In this document: one piece after another, positions 29,991 to 39,975 of the stretch
How the letters are laid out: every line of letters begins with the position of its first letter
Numbering within the stretch: position 1 is the first letter of the stretch
DNA from: an uncultured Kushneria sp.
GTDB lineage: Bacteria > Pseudomonadota > Gammaproteobacteria > Pseudomonadales > Halomonadaceae
Assembly: GCF_947497025.1 (NCBI RefSeq)
Contig: NZ_CANMFC010000003.1
Location: forward strand, 248,001-312,000
Direction: 5' to 3'
Length of the DNA stretch: 64,000 nt
Program-made: the position numbers and the translations under genes
The notes under the pieces: generated by a model
Database searches by the model: none
Seen by the model: only the letters and a program-made list of their open reading frames with translations
What the model was told of the DNA's origin: nothing

Positions 29991-30464
29991 TCAGGCAATG
30001 ATGATCATGGGCTGGTCAAATTCGACCGGCTCACCATCTTCAACAAGAACGGCATCGATCACACCATCCTTGTCCGCTTCGATCTGGTTCATCATCTTCA
30101 TGGCTTCAACGATGCAGATGGTGTCACCCTTTTTGACGCTCTGGCCGATCTCGACGAACGACTTGGCACCGGGTGCCGGGGCGCGATAGAAAGTGCCCAC
30201 CATGGGCGAGAGCACCTGATGACCGCTGGGTGCGGCAGGGGCGGCTTCTTCGGTGGCGGCCGGAGCGCTGCCGGGAGCGGCCTGCTGCGGCTGTGGCTGC
30301 TGAGGGTAATAGCCCATCGGTGCCTGAGGCATCATGACCTGGCCCTGCTGGCCGGGCAGATTGCGACTGATGCGGACGGACTCCTCGCCTTCCTGAATCT
30401 CGATTTCGCTGATGTTGGATTCTTCCAGCAGCTCGATGAGCTTCTTGACCTTGCGAATGTCCAT
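29991..30464 (-). CDS. accB: Acetyl-CoA carboxylase biotin carboxyl carrier protein
   Basis: Biotinylation motif [13 protein letters not shown]; Pro/Ala-rich linker. Confidence 0.97.
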   Translation of the reverse strand: MDIRKVKKLIELLEESNISEIEIQEGEESVRISRNLPGQQGQVMMPQAPMGYYPQQPQPQQAAPGSAPAATEEAAPAAPSGHQVLSPMVGTFYRAPAPGAKSFVEIGQSVKKGDTICIVEAMKMMNQIEADKDGVIDAVLVEDGEPVEFDQPMIIIA

Positions 30465-30693
30465 GGCAATACCTGTTGATCGATCGGATCTCGTCTGGCA
30501 CGGGACCCGGGAAGTAAACTCTGTTGTCAGGCAGCGAATGTGCCTTCAAACACCTCATGGTTAACCTGAAGGCCAACCGGCAAGATAGCGACATGATCTC
30601 AGACGATCACGTCGCTGCAAATGTGTTGGAGGAGTTTGCCGAAAAAAGCGAACGGTGTCCAGAAAGTCACCCGATGATCCGGGCGAAATTCGG

Positions 30694-32607
30694 TCAGCTG
30701 TTTTTTGCCACCTGCTTGAGCAAATCGCGCATTTGCTGGCGTCCAATTTCTCCCTGAGTGCGCTGCGCGCGCATTTCCTGTCCCTTGCTGAAAAATAGCA
30801 GCGCCGGAGGACCGAAAAGGTGATAGCGCTTGAGCAGCGCGCGTACTTCCGAGCCGTTATCCGTAACATCAAGACGAACCAGGGCAAATTCCTGTAGCTG
30901 TTGGCGTATATCGGGATCCCCCAGAACATCACGTTCAAAGCGACGACAGCTGATACACCAGTCAGCATAGACATCAACCATGATCGGTCTATCGGCATTG
31001 CTGATGACACGGTCGAACGCCTGGCGGGTCGTCACGGTGGTCATGTCAGGTGAGGCTGTATCACCGCTGCCTGACACAACACGCTTACCTGCCAGCGGCA
31101 TCCACGGATCATCATGACCCATGGCGGCCCCGATCAGACATAGCCCGCCCCAGAGCAGAACCATCAGGGCCAGCGCCTGGCGAAGACGCGGCCAGAGCGT
31201 CGGTTCAGTGCGTGACAGCCCCCCCATTCCTGCCCCGGTCAGTACTGCCAGGCTGCCCCACAGCGCGAGCGACAGCGTGGGAGGTACCAGGCGGTCAAGC
31301 AGCCACAGGGCAACGCCTGCCAGCGCCACGGCAAACAGCCGTCGAATGCTCTCCATCCAGGGGCCACTGCGCGGCAGCCATCCGGCGCCGAGCGTGGCGA
31401 CCAGCATCAGGGGGATCCCCATGCCAATGCCCAGAGCCAGCAATGCCAGCATGCCGGCCAGAGGGTCTGCTCCGGCCGAGAGATAGACCAGAACGCCGGC
31501 CAGTGGCGCAGAAATACAGGGAGAGACAATCAGGGTCGAGAGCGCGCCTGCCAGTGCAGCTCCCGGCAGGCCGGCCCGGCGCAGCCGATCCTGCCAGGCG
31601 CTGATACGCTGTTGAAGACGCCCACCGGAGGGAAGTTGCCAGACATCCAGCAGCCACAGGGCAAACATGATGAACAGACCGGCAAAGGGGATCAGCACCC
31701 AGGGTGACTGCAGCCGCGCCTGCAGGTTGAGGCTGGCGCCGAAAAGGCCCATCAGCGTGCCCAGCGCGGCATAGGTCAGCGACATGCCGGCCACGTAGTT
31801 CGCTGACAGCATCAGGGCGCGGCGTTTATTGGTGTTTTGTCCTACCACCAGGGTGGTCACGATGGGCAGCATGGGAAGCACGCAGGGCGTAAAGGCAAGC
31901 CCCAGTCCTGCGAGCAGGAAAATGCCCATCATGATCACGGGGCTGGACTGACCGGGCAGTATCGAAACCTCTGCATCGGGCTGTTGATCAGTGGACGTTG
32001 TGGCATTGACGGGGGGCGGATCGTTCGGCATTTGAGCGCCGATAAAACGTTCAGGCGCATTGCCGGGGGCCGCCTGAAGATGGCGTGTTTCGGGCGAATA
32101 ACAAAGGCCTGCCTCGGCGCAGCCCTGAAAACTGATGCGAATCGGCACCGACTCATTGTCAGGTAGGGGATCTTTCAGCGTCGCCGTGATAATCAACGGG
32201 TGATGAAAGACCTCAACATCTCCCAGAAACTCATCATGAATGGCCTCGCCGTGTGGAACGTCGGGCGAGCTCAGCGCAATGTCCGCACGCTCACTCTGGA
32301 GATCAAGGCGGTGGCGATAGAGATAGTAGGTTTCGGCACTATCAAATCCCACCTTGATCGTATTGCCTTCACGCCATGCTTTGTAGGTAAATGCCTGATC
32401 GACCGGCAGGAAGTCGCCGTTGCTGGAAGCGTCATCGGACGATGTCTGCCAGGGCGGCGCAGCTGTGGTGGGGCTGTCTACACGACTGGCGCCTTCGACA
32501 GAAACATCATCATTGGACGTGGAAAAGACATTACTGGCCGGCGCTGTGCCTGACAGTGCGACGCTCAGTAGAGTGACAATTAAAAAAAACAGGGCGCGCG
32601 ACATCAT
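30694..32607 (-). CDS. dsbD: Protein-disulfide reductase DsbD
   Basis: Periplasmic N-terminal domain, TM core (GLGLAFTPCVLPMLPIVTTLVVG) and C-terminal thioredoxin-like VDVYADWCISCRRFERDV. Confidence 0.95.
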   Translation of the reverse strand: MMSRALFFLIVTLLSVALSGTAPASNVFSTSNDDVSVEGASRVDSPTTAAPPWQTSSDDASSNGDFLPVDQAFTYKAWREGNTIKVGFDSAETYYLYRHRLDLQSERADIALSSPDVPHGEAIHDEFLGDVEVFHHPLIITATLKDPLPDNESVPIRISFQGCAEAGLCYSPETRHLQAAPGNAPERFIGAQMPNDPPPVNATTSTDQQPDAEVSILPGQSSPVIMMGIFLLAGLGLAFTPCVLPMLPIVTTLVVGQNTNKRRALMLSANYVAGMSLTYAALGTLMGLFGASLNLQARLQSPWVLIPFAGLFIMFALWLLDVWQLPSGGRLQQRISAWQDRLRRAGLPGAALAGALSTLIVSPCISAPLAGVLVYLSAGADPLAGMLALLALGIGMGIPLMLVATLGAGWLPRSGPWMESIRRLFAVALAGVALWLLDRLVPPTLSLALWGSLAVLTGAGMGGLSRTEPTLWPRLRQALALMVLLWGGLCLIGAAMGHDDPWMPLAGKRVVSGSGDTASPDMTTVTTRQAFDRVISNADRPIMVDVYADWCISCRRFERDVLGDPDIRQQLQEFALVRLDVTDNGSEVRALLKRYHLFGPPALLFFSKGQEMRAQRTQGEIGRQQMRDLLKQVAKNS

Positions 32608-32662
32608 GAACTCCGCAGCGCTGGCATATCAAAATGCCGAGAGTGAAAGAAAACAGTGCCTG

Positions 32663-32699
32663 AATAAAACATGTCGCGGCGCAACGGCGCCGCGACATG
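32663..32699 (-). terminator. Strong terminator after ppa
   Basis: 13-bp perfect stem CATGTCGCGGCGC-aacg-GCGCCGCGACATG; minus strand continues TTTTATTC. Confidence 0.88.
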
Positions 32700-32773
32700 C
32701 AGGTATGAAGACATTTTTTCAGCGAAGGGGTTCGCCGATCAGTCTTTCAGAGGCCACGCGATCGTGTGGGTAA

Positions 32774-33310
32774 TCAGTGGCTATCCTTCTGATAGGCATC
32801 GATGGATTTTTCAATGGCCTTGATGGCAGCTGCCTTGTCGCCCCAGGTGTCGATCTTGACCCACTTGCCCTTTTCGAGATCCTTGTAGTTCTCGAAGAAG
32901 TGCGCAATCTGCTGGCGCAGCAGCTCGGGCAGGTCGGTGACTTCCTCGACATCGTCGTAGGCGGCAGAAAGCTTCTGGTGCGGTACGCAGATGAGCTTGG
33001 CATCTTCGCCGGCTTCATCGGTCATGTGCAGGATGCCCACCGGGCGTGCACGAATGACACAGCCAGGCTGTACCGGGTAGGGCGTGACCACCAGGGCGTC
33101 CAGCGGATCCCCGTCCTCGGCCAGCGTGTTGGGGATGAAGCCGTAGTTGGCCGGGTAGAACATCGGGGTCGGCATGAAGCGATCGACCAGCAGCGCGTCG
33201 AGATCCTTGTCGATTTCATACTTGATCGGCGTATGGTTGGCAGGAATTTCAATCGCCACGAACAGATCGTGGGGAACATCCTTGCCGGCGGGGATCTTGT
33301 CGAAACTCAT
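32774..33310 (-). CDS. ppa: Inorganic pyrophosphatase
   Basis: [71 protein letters not shown]. Confidence 0.97.
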   Translation of the reverse strand: MSFDKIPAGKDVPHDLFVAIEIPANHTPIKYEIDKDLDALLVDRFMPTPMFYPANYGFIPNTLAEDGDPLDALVVTPYPVQPGCVIRARPVGILHMTDEAGEDAKLICVPHQKLSAAYDDVEEVTDLPELLRQQIAHFFENYKDLEKGKWVKIDTWGDKAAAIKAIEKSIDAYQKDSH

Positions 33311-33538
33311 CGATCGAGTCCTTGCGTTTGCGGGTTGAAAATTCGAGAGTGAAAATCGTGGAAAATTATACGAACCAGGCAGGACGATTACCAATCCGGT
33401 CGATCGGCAGCTCCCGATCCGCACAATACGACAAATCCGTTGTCTCGTAAAAAGGATGCCAGTGACGTGCAAAATGGCCTGTCTTTAAGTTTCGGACATG
33501 CGTTCGTGGCGCCCGATCAACGTCGTCATCGTTCATCG

Positions 33539-35236
33539 ATGTCGGTTCAGATCCCTGATAACCCCCGTCAACTCGAGATCAAGGGGGCCTGTGCGATCAT
33601 CGCGGATTCTACCTGGCGTAACGCCATCGCCCGTCAGGCCGGCGATATTTCGGTACGTGGCTTTCTGGCAGATTACTATTCCACCCCTGATCACTGGGAC
33701 GTCAAGACCTCGGCAACACGAGTGCTGCGGGCACTCAATGGCTGGTGTTACAGCCAGAGCCGCTACGTTCAGGGCGGTAGTTATATCAGTTCACTGTCCG
33801 CTATTGTCTTTCGTGGCCGGGAAAGTTTTCTGTTTCATATGGGGGACACCCTGGTTTTTCGCCTGCGTGGTGCCGAGTTCGAACAGATTTCGCGTGATCA
33901 TGTCACGGATCTGGGCGGGTATCGCTATCCTTCCCGGGCGCTGGGCATGGACAATAACATCGATATCGATCACATGAGCCTGCCGCTCAAGACCGGGGAT
34001 GTGTTTCTTTTTACCTCTCAGGCCGTGCGCGGGACGCTCACGCCCACGGACTATGTGCACGCCATCCGCCAGCAGGATAACGATCTTGATGCGGCCTGCG
34101 AGCGTCTGGCCGGCATGGCGCGTGAGCGTGCAGGCGCTCGCGGCTATGGTGCCGATGCTTTCTGCTTTCAGCTGGTGCGGGTGGAAGGGCTGCCCAGTGA
34201 AGATGCAGGCCTGCCCGAGCAGCTTCCCGGACAGCTGCCGATTCCGGCCGAGCTTGAGGCGGGGGATCGCATCGACGGATTTCTGATCGAATCGATTATC
34301 TCGAAAACGTCGCGAGCACACGTATACGGCGTCAGGGATGAGACTTCACTGCGACGGATGGTGATGAAGGTCCCCAGCCCCGAAATGTCATCGAGAAATC
34401 CATATCTGGAGCACTTTCTGCTCCAGCAGTGGATTGGCGAGCGGGTGCGCTCGCCTTTTGTGGTGCGCATCGTGACGCCCCCGCGCCCCAGGCGTCATCT
34501 CTACTATCTGATGCGTCCCGTCGAAGGCCAGCCGCTGGATCACTGGCTGGAACAGCATCCCGAGGCCGGCATCGAACAGCGCCTTGATATTGCGCGTCAG
34601 CTTGCCCGAGCCGTGCATGCCCTGCATCGGCGTGACATTCTTCATCAGGCCATTCGGCCTGAAAACATCATGATCGATGAGCATGACCAGGTCGTGCTGA
34701 TTGATTTCGGTGCCTGTGCGCGCCGCCTCGATGACGACAACGACGCCGCGCTGGCACTGGCGCGTGATGGCAGGCTTGGCATGCACAGTGCACCGGAATA
34801 CGCCCTGGGGCTGGGGGTCAGTCGGCGCAGCGATCAGTATTCGCTGGCGTCTACCATCTACTGGTTGCTGACCGGCACCATGCCCTATGCCATTGCACCC
34901 AATACACTGAAAAGCGAACAGGCACTGTCGACGCTGACCTATCGGCGCGCCCGCGATATCAATCCGCAGGTGCCGACGACGCTGGACAACGCGCTGCAGC
35001 GCGCGCTGTCACCGCGTCGAGCGCGGCGCTTTCGGCGTCTGTCCGAGCTGATTCAGGCGCTGCGCCATGCCACCACCTTTGTTGAGGACGACGATGCCGA
35101 CGATGCCGACGATGCGTCCTCGCCACTGCCCGACAGGGCGTCGGATATGCCGTCCCGGCAGACATCGCTGCGTCTATGGCAGGGGATTGCAGCAGCACTG
35201 ATGCTGCTTCTGGTCGTTGTCATGCTGATCAAATAG
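33539..35236 (+). CDS. Bifunctional PP2C-type phosphatase / Ser-Thr protein kinase with C-terminal TM helix
   Basis: PP2C-like N-terminus (HMGDTLVFRLRGAEFEQISRDH), kinase motifs (DILHQAIRPENIMIDEHDQVVLIDFGACAR), C-terminal LWQGIAAALMLLLVVVMLIK. Confidence 0.88.
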   Translation: MSVQIPDNPRQLEIKGACAIIADSTWRNAIARQAGDISVRGFLADYYSTPDHWDVKTSATRVLRALNGWCYSQSRYVQGGSYISSLSAIVFRGRESFLFHMGDTLVFRLRGAEFEQISRDHVTDLGGYRYPSRALGMDNNIDIDHMSLPLKTGDVFLFTSQAVRGTLTPTDYVHAIRQQDNDLDAACERLAGMARERAGARGYGADAFCFQLVRVEGLPSEDAGLPEQLPGQLPIPAELEAGDRIDGFLIESIISKTSRAHVYGVRDETSLRRMVMKVPSPEMSSRNPYLEHFLLQQWIGERVRSPFVVRIVTPPRPRRHLYYLMRPVEGQPLDHWLEQHPEAGIEQRLDIARQLARAVHALHRRDILHQAIRPENIMIDEHDQVVLIDFGACARRLDDDNDAALALARDGRLGMHSAPEYALGLGVSRRSDQYSLASTIYWLLTGTMPYAIAPNTLKSEQALSTLTYRRARDINPQVPTTLDNALQRALSPRRARRFRRLSELIQALRHATTFVEDDDADDADDASSPLPDRASDMPSRQTSLRLWQGIAAALMLLLVVVMLIK

Positions 35237-35260
35237 GGCGCGCTCTTGCCAGCGTGCATT

Positions 35261-35297
35261 AAAAACCCCCGGCCACATCAAGTGACCGGGGGTTTTT
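35261..35297. terminator. Bidirectional-looking terminator between kinase and pfp (convergent)
   Basis: AAAAACCCCCGGCCACatcaaGTGACCGGGGGTTTTTG. Confidence 0.88.
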
Positions 35298-35355
35298 GCT
35301 GGCGGCGCTTTTAAAACCGAAACTGCTGCGTCAAACGCTGGCCCTGGAAATGTTG

Positions 35356-36615
35356 CTACAGATGGTATTCAGGCAGCTTTTTGGCGATACGCTCCAGACG
35401 CAGATTGGCCACCATGGGAAGACCATTTTCGAAGGGAGGATAGTCTTCTCCCTGGATCAGCGGGCGCAGATAGCGGCGGCCGGCATCGTTGATGCCAAAG
35501 CCATCCTCGCGGATGTATTCCGCCGGCATGAACTTTTCCTGGTTGGCGACCTGCTCAAGCGGCGCATCAATGATCGACCAGCTGTAAGGATCTTCGCTGT
35601 CACGATGAATAGCGGGCATGACGGCATTCTTGCCTTCAAGGGCGCATTCAACGGCGCGCTGGCCCACGGCGTAGGCCTGCTCGACATCGACGGCGGAGGC
35701 CAGATGACGTGCTGCGCGCTGCAGGTAATCGGCCACGGCCCAGTGATACTTGTAGCCCAGGTCCTGCTTGACCATGCCGGCCAGCGTCGGTGCGACACCG
35801 CCGAGCTGGCGGTGGCCAAAGGCGTCGGTGTTGCCGGCATCGGCCAGGAAGGTGCCGTCTTCATAGCGGGCGCCTTCGGAGACCACGACCACGCAGTAGC
35901 CGTGCTTTTTGACTGTCGCGTCGATATGGTTCATGACGCGCTGGCGGTCAAAGGGCACTTCCGGCAGCAGGATCATGTGCGGCGGGCCATCGTTGGTTTC
36001 ACTGGCCAGTGCGCCAGCGGCGGCGATCCAGCCGGCATGACGTCCCATGGATTCAAGAATGAACACCTTGGTAGACGTTGAGCACATCGAGGCAATGTCC
36101 AGTGCCGCTTCACGCGTCGAGGTGGCGATATACTTGGCGACCGAGCCAAAGCCGGGTGAGTTGTCGGTAATCGGCAGGTCGTTATCAACGGTCTTGGCCA
36201 CATGGATGGCCTGCAGGGGATACCCCATCTGCTCGGAAAGACGAGAGATCTTCAGGCAGGTATCGGCACTGTCACCGCCACCGTTGTAGAAGAAATAACG
36301 AATGTCGTGTGCCTTGAAAACTTCAATGAGACGCTCGTACTGACTTCGGTGGGTCTCGATATCCTTGAGCTTGTAACGACAGGAGCCGAAGGCGCCGCCC
36401 GGGGTATGTCTCAGTGCTGCGATGGCCTCGTCACTTTCCAGGCTGGTATCAATCAGATCCTCGGTCAATGCGCCGATGATGCCATTGTGTCCGGCATAGA
36501 GGGTGCCAATGCGATCGCTGTACTTGCGGCATGTCTGGATGACACCACAGGCACTGGCATTGATCACGGCCGTCACACCACCTGATTGTGCGTAAAAGGC
36601 GTTACTGGAGGTCAT
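35356..36615 (-). CDS. Pyrophosphate--fructose-6-phosphate 1-phosphotransferase type 6-phosphofructokinase
   Basis: MTSSNAFYAQSGGVTAVINASACGVIQTCRKYSDRIGTLYAGHNGIIGAL...FYNGGGDSADTCLKIS...VAKTVDNDLPITDNSPGFGSVAKY, PPi-dependent PFK group. Confidence 0.88.
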   Translation of the reverse strand: MTSSNAFYAQSGGVTAVINASACGVIQTCRKYSDRIGTLYAGHNGIIGALTEDLIDTSLESDEAIAALRHTPGGAFGSCRYKLKDIETHRSQYERLIEVFKAHDIRYFFYNGGGDSADTCLKISRLSEQMGYPLQAIHVAKTVDNDLPITDNSPGFGSVAKYIATSTREAALDIASMCSTSTKVFILESMGRHAGWIAAAGALASETNDGPPHMILLPEVPFDRQRVMNHIDATVKKHGYCVVVVSEGARYEDGTFLADAGNTDAFGHRQLGGVAPTLAGMVKQDLGYKYHWAVADYLQRAARHLASAVDVEQAYAVGQRAVECALEGKNAVMPAIHRDSEDPYSWSIIDAPLEQVANQEKFMPAEYIREDGFGINDAGRRYLRPLIQGEDYPPFENGLPMVANLRLERIAKKLPEYHL

Positions 36616-36891
36616 GAGCTTCCTGCTTCTTATGAATGAAGGTCGGCCAACGCCGTGAGAGCTGACCGAGCTGTCTCTCGGCAACGTGGCGCGCCTCTTG
36701 TGGGCAGCGCTGCTGTTGGTCGGTCAGCGGATCGATGGCCGGCATCGGGCATCGCCCGTGGGGCGATCATATCCATTACCTGCAGGCCTGATCCAGTCAG
36801 GGATGCATCAATTGCAGGTGAACCGGAGCCTGACGTCGATTCGCGGGCCATGCTAGGCTGATCCGGCTTTTGACGGAGAGCCCTATTTTTC

Positions 36892-38277
36892 ATGCATATT
36901 CATATTCTCGGCATCTGTGGCACTTTCATGGGCAGCCTGGCGCTGCTGGCACGCGAACTCGGGCATCGGGTTACCGGGTCGGACAAGGGGGTCTACCCCC
37001 CGATGAGCACACAGCTTGCCGCGCACGGTATCGATGCCGGGCACGGTTTTGATGCGGCCAATCTTGATCCTCGCCCCGACCTGGTGATCATCGGCAACGC
37101 GCTATCCCGGGGCAATGTTGAGATCGAAGCCGTTCTCAATCAGCGCATCCCCTACACCTCAGGGCCTCAGTGGCTGGCCGATAACGTGCTGCGCGAGCGC
37201 CGCGTACTGGCGGTGGCCGGGACTCACGGCAAGACCACCACGGCCAGCATGCTGGTGTGGATCCTTGAGCAGGCCGGGCTGGCACCGGGTTTTCTGATCG
37301 GCGGTATTCCGCGCAATCTGGGCGTTTCGGCGCGTGCCGGGTCGCCCGGTGATGTCTTTGTGATCGAGGCCGACGAGTACGATACGGCCTTTTTCGATAA
37401 GCGCTCCAAGTTTGTTCACTACCTGCCGGAAGTGGCCGTGCTCAATAATCTGGAGTTCGACCACGCCGATATCTTCAGTGATCTGGCGGCCATTGAGCGA
37501 CAGTTTCATCATCTGGTGCGCCTCGTGCCGGGCAATGGACAGCTGGTGGTGGCGGATGGTGAACCTGCGCTGTCACGGGTGCTCGAGATGGGGGCCTGGT
37601 CACCGGTTGCCCGGTTTGGGCGCACGGATCAGGCGCAGTGGCAGATTGGCGATGGTGTTGATGATCAACAGTTTGTCGTCAGGGCGCCCGAGGGGGAAGT
37701 AGTGGTGCGCTGGGCAATGAGCGGCGAACACAATCGGCGCAATGCGCTGGCGGCGATGGCCGCAGCCAGTGCCGTTGGTGTCACGCTTGAACAGTCCGCT
37801 GCGGCACTGGCCACGTTTGCCTCACCGCGGCGCCGACAGGAGCTGCGTGGCAGCGTCAACGACATCCAGGTCATCGACGATTTCGCCCATCATCCGACCG
37901 CCATTGCCATGACCCTTGAAGGGCTCCGGTCGGTACCCTCTCGCGGGCGACTGATTGCCGTGATTGAGCCGCGCTCCAATACCATGAAGCTTGGCACCAT
38001 GAAGGCCCGTCTACCCGGCAGCGTTGCCAGCGCCGATGAGGTCTACTGGTATCAACCGGCAACGCTGGGATGGTCAGTGGAAGAGGTTGCAAGGGCCTGT
38101 CCGGTGCCGGCTCATGCCATGACGACCACCGAGGCGCTGATCGATACGCTGGTGGAAAATGCGCGTCCGGGAGACCGGATTGTCATCATGAGCAACGGTG
38201 GCTTTGATAATGTGCATGAGCGTTTGTTGAATGCCCTTGAGCAGCGCCATGGTCAGCCAGTCGAAACCGAAGCCTGA
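36892..38277 (+). CDS. mpl: UDP-N-acetylmuramate:L-alanyl-gamma-D-glutamyl-meso-diaminopimelate ligase
   Basis: MHIHILGICGTFMGSLALLARELGHRVTGSDKGVYPPMSTQL...VAGTHGKTTTASMLVWILEQAG. Confidence 0.95.
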   Translation: MHIHILGICGTFMGSLALLARELGHRVTGSDKGVYPPMSTQLAAHGIDAGHGFDAANLDPRPDLVIIGNALSRGNVEIEAVLNQRIPYTSGPQWLADNVLRERRVLAVAGTHGKTTTASMLVWILEQAGLAPGFLIGGIPRNLGVSARAGSPGDVFVIEADEYDTAFFDKRSKFVHYLPEVAVLNNLEFDHADIFSDLAAIERQFHHLVRLVPGNGQLVVADGEPALSRVLEMGAWSPVARFGRTDQAQWQIGDGVDDQQFVVRAPEGEVVVRWAMSGEHNRRNALAAMAAASAVGVTLEQSAAALATFASPRRRQELRGSVNDIQVIDDFAHHPTAIAMTLEGLRSVPSRGRLIAVIEPRSNTMKLGTMKARLPGSVASADEVYWYQPATLGWSVEEVARACPVPAHAMTTTEALIDTLVENARPGDRIVIMSNGGFDNVHERLLNALEQRHGQPVETEA

Positions 38278-38349
38278 CAGGTTATCCGGGCCCGTCAGCA
38301 TGATGTGACGGCCCCGGCACTGTTGTCTCTGACAGCGATGTCAGACTGT

Positions 38350-39768
38350 TTAGAAGGCGGGCAGCCACACGACGCGCATGATCACCAGCACGATGGAGGC
38401 CAGCGTCAGCAGGATGAGCTGGCGGCGATCAACGGTCCCGGCCAGATAGCGATGGGCAAAAAAGTGATAGCTGATGCGGGTGACGGCGCAGATGATCAGG
38501 CCCAATAGCGCGCCGCCAATCAGATCGCTGAGCCAGTGCACGCCAAAGGTCAGTCGTGACAGGGCCACCATGCTGGCGGCCACGATGGCCACCCAGTACG
38601 GCCATCGTCTGGCTCGACTCGATAGCCCCTCGGCAATAAACGCTGCACTCAGCCCCCAGAACACGACGGCGGTCGACGCGTGGGCACTCGGATAGGAAAA
38701 CGATCCGATCAGATGCTCCGGCGTATCGGGCCGGACACGGCCAACCCACTGCTTGAGTGTCGTATTGCTGAAGGCCAGCAGGGCCAGGGCACCGCCCCAG
38801 TGAATCAGGGCGGCCAGACGTTTTCGCCACAGGAGCCAGACAAGCCATGGCAGCAGCATGGCGATAATGCCGATGGCGTCGCCGACGCGGTCCAGAATCA
38901 TCGAGGCCCATGTCAAAACCCGGTTGTCAGGACGTGAAAAAAAGCCTTGAGCAGCAACATCCAGCGAAAGCGGCTGTTGAAGGCCGGCCACCAGCCATGT
39001 CCAGCCAATAAAGGCCAGGGCCGCTGCCAGCAGCAGTATCACGGAGGCCAGCGGGATTTCGCCGCCGGCTCGGTGCTGACGAAAACCCAGCCATAGCCGT
39101 CGCGTGACACTGTGATGTCGAGCCCTGATCAGAAGGCCGTGATAGAGCCGACTGTCGCGATCCAGCCGGCGGCGCAGCCACGATAGCGCAAACCCGAGCA
39201 CGATGAGCATGAGCATCAGTACCGAAAGCCACTGTTCGGTACCGGGCGGCAGATGTATTAACCGCTGCCAGCTGCGCCCCAGATAGTAGCCGGGCAGAAG
39301 ATACGCGGGTGCCCAGAGCAGCGCCGAGATGACGTTGACCACCACAAAGCGGGCCGGCGGCATGTGCATCATGCCGGCCACCATGGGAATAATGGGGCGC
39401 ACCGGCCCAACAAAGCGTCCAAAGGCGACCGAAAGAGCGCCGTGGCGAGTGAAAAAGCGCTCGCCCCTGTCAACCCACTGAGGGTAGCGGTTGAACGGCC
39501 ACCATTGGCGTATGCGATCGCGCTGGGTGCGACCGAGCCAGTAGCTGGCGCCATCACCCAGCACGGCACCAATGAAGGCACTCAACATGAGAACAATAAT
39601 GGAGACCTGGTCGTGGCCCGCCAGTGAGGCGGCGGCCGTCAGCATGACAATCCCCGGGACGACCAGGCCTACCAGTGCCAGGGACTCAAGCAGGGCAACA
39701 ATACCCACGATCAGAACCAGAACCGTCGGGTTATGTGCCCACTGATCAATCAGGGCAACAGGGTGCAT
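38350..39768 (-). CDS. Fusion protein: DedA-family membrane domain plus PAP2-family phosphatase
   Basis: N-terminal DedA (GDGASYWLGRTQRDRIRQWW...FARFVGPVRPIIPMVAG-like); C-terminal PAP2 motifs (KQWVGRVRPD...SYPSAHASTAVVFWG...RLTFGVHWLSDLIGGALLG). Confidence 0.9.
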   Translation of the reverse strand: MHPVALIDQWAHNPTVLVLIVGIVALLESLALVGLVVPGIVMLTAAASLAGHDQVSIIVLMLSAFIGAVLGDGASYWLGRTQRDRIRQWWPFNRYPQWVDRGERFFTRHGALSVAFGRFVGPVRPIIPMVAGMMHMPPARFVVVNVISALLWAPAYLLPGYYLGRSWQRLIHLPPGTEQWLSVLMLMLIVLGFALSWLRRRLDRDSRLYHGLLIRARHHSVTRRLWLGFRQHRAGGEIPLASVILLLAAALAFIGWTWLVAGLQQPLSLDVAAQGFFSRPDNRVLTWASMILDRVGDAIGIIAMLLPWLVWLLWRKRLAALIHWGGALALLAFSNTTLKQWVGRVRPDTPEHLIGSFSYPSAHASTAVVFWGLSAAFIAEGLSSRARRWPYWVAIVAASMVALSRLTFGVHWLSDLIGGALLGLIICAVTRISYHFFAHRYLAGTVDRRQLILLTLASIVLVIMRVVWLPAF

Positions 39769-39975
39769 CAAACAGGGCTCCACGCAATGATTTGCCGCGT
39801 CCGGCGCGGTTTTTACTGCTGCCGGCAACTGGCTTATAGTAGCGATTCATGAGTATTGGATGGGCAAACGTAAAATCGTCGGCCAGTATAGTCAGCCGCT
39901 GTGCACTCCGATAGCGTCAGAGCAGGACGATGGACAAGCGTGGCCGCGCATTTTGGATACAGGAGAGCAGCGCAG

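Noticed and set aside
30524-30757. 77-aa plus-strand ORF between accB and dsbD
   Set aside because: Runs into the antisense of dsbD, no RBS or domain; likely chance.
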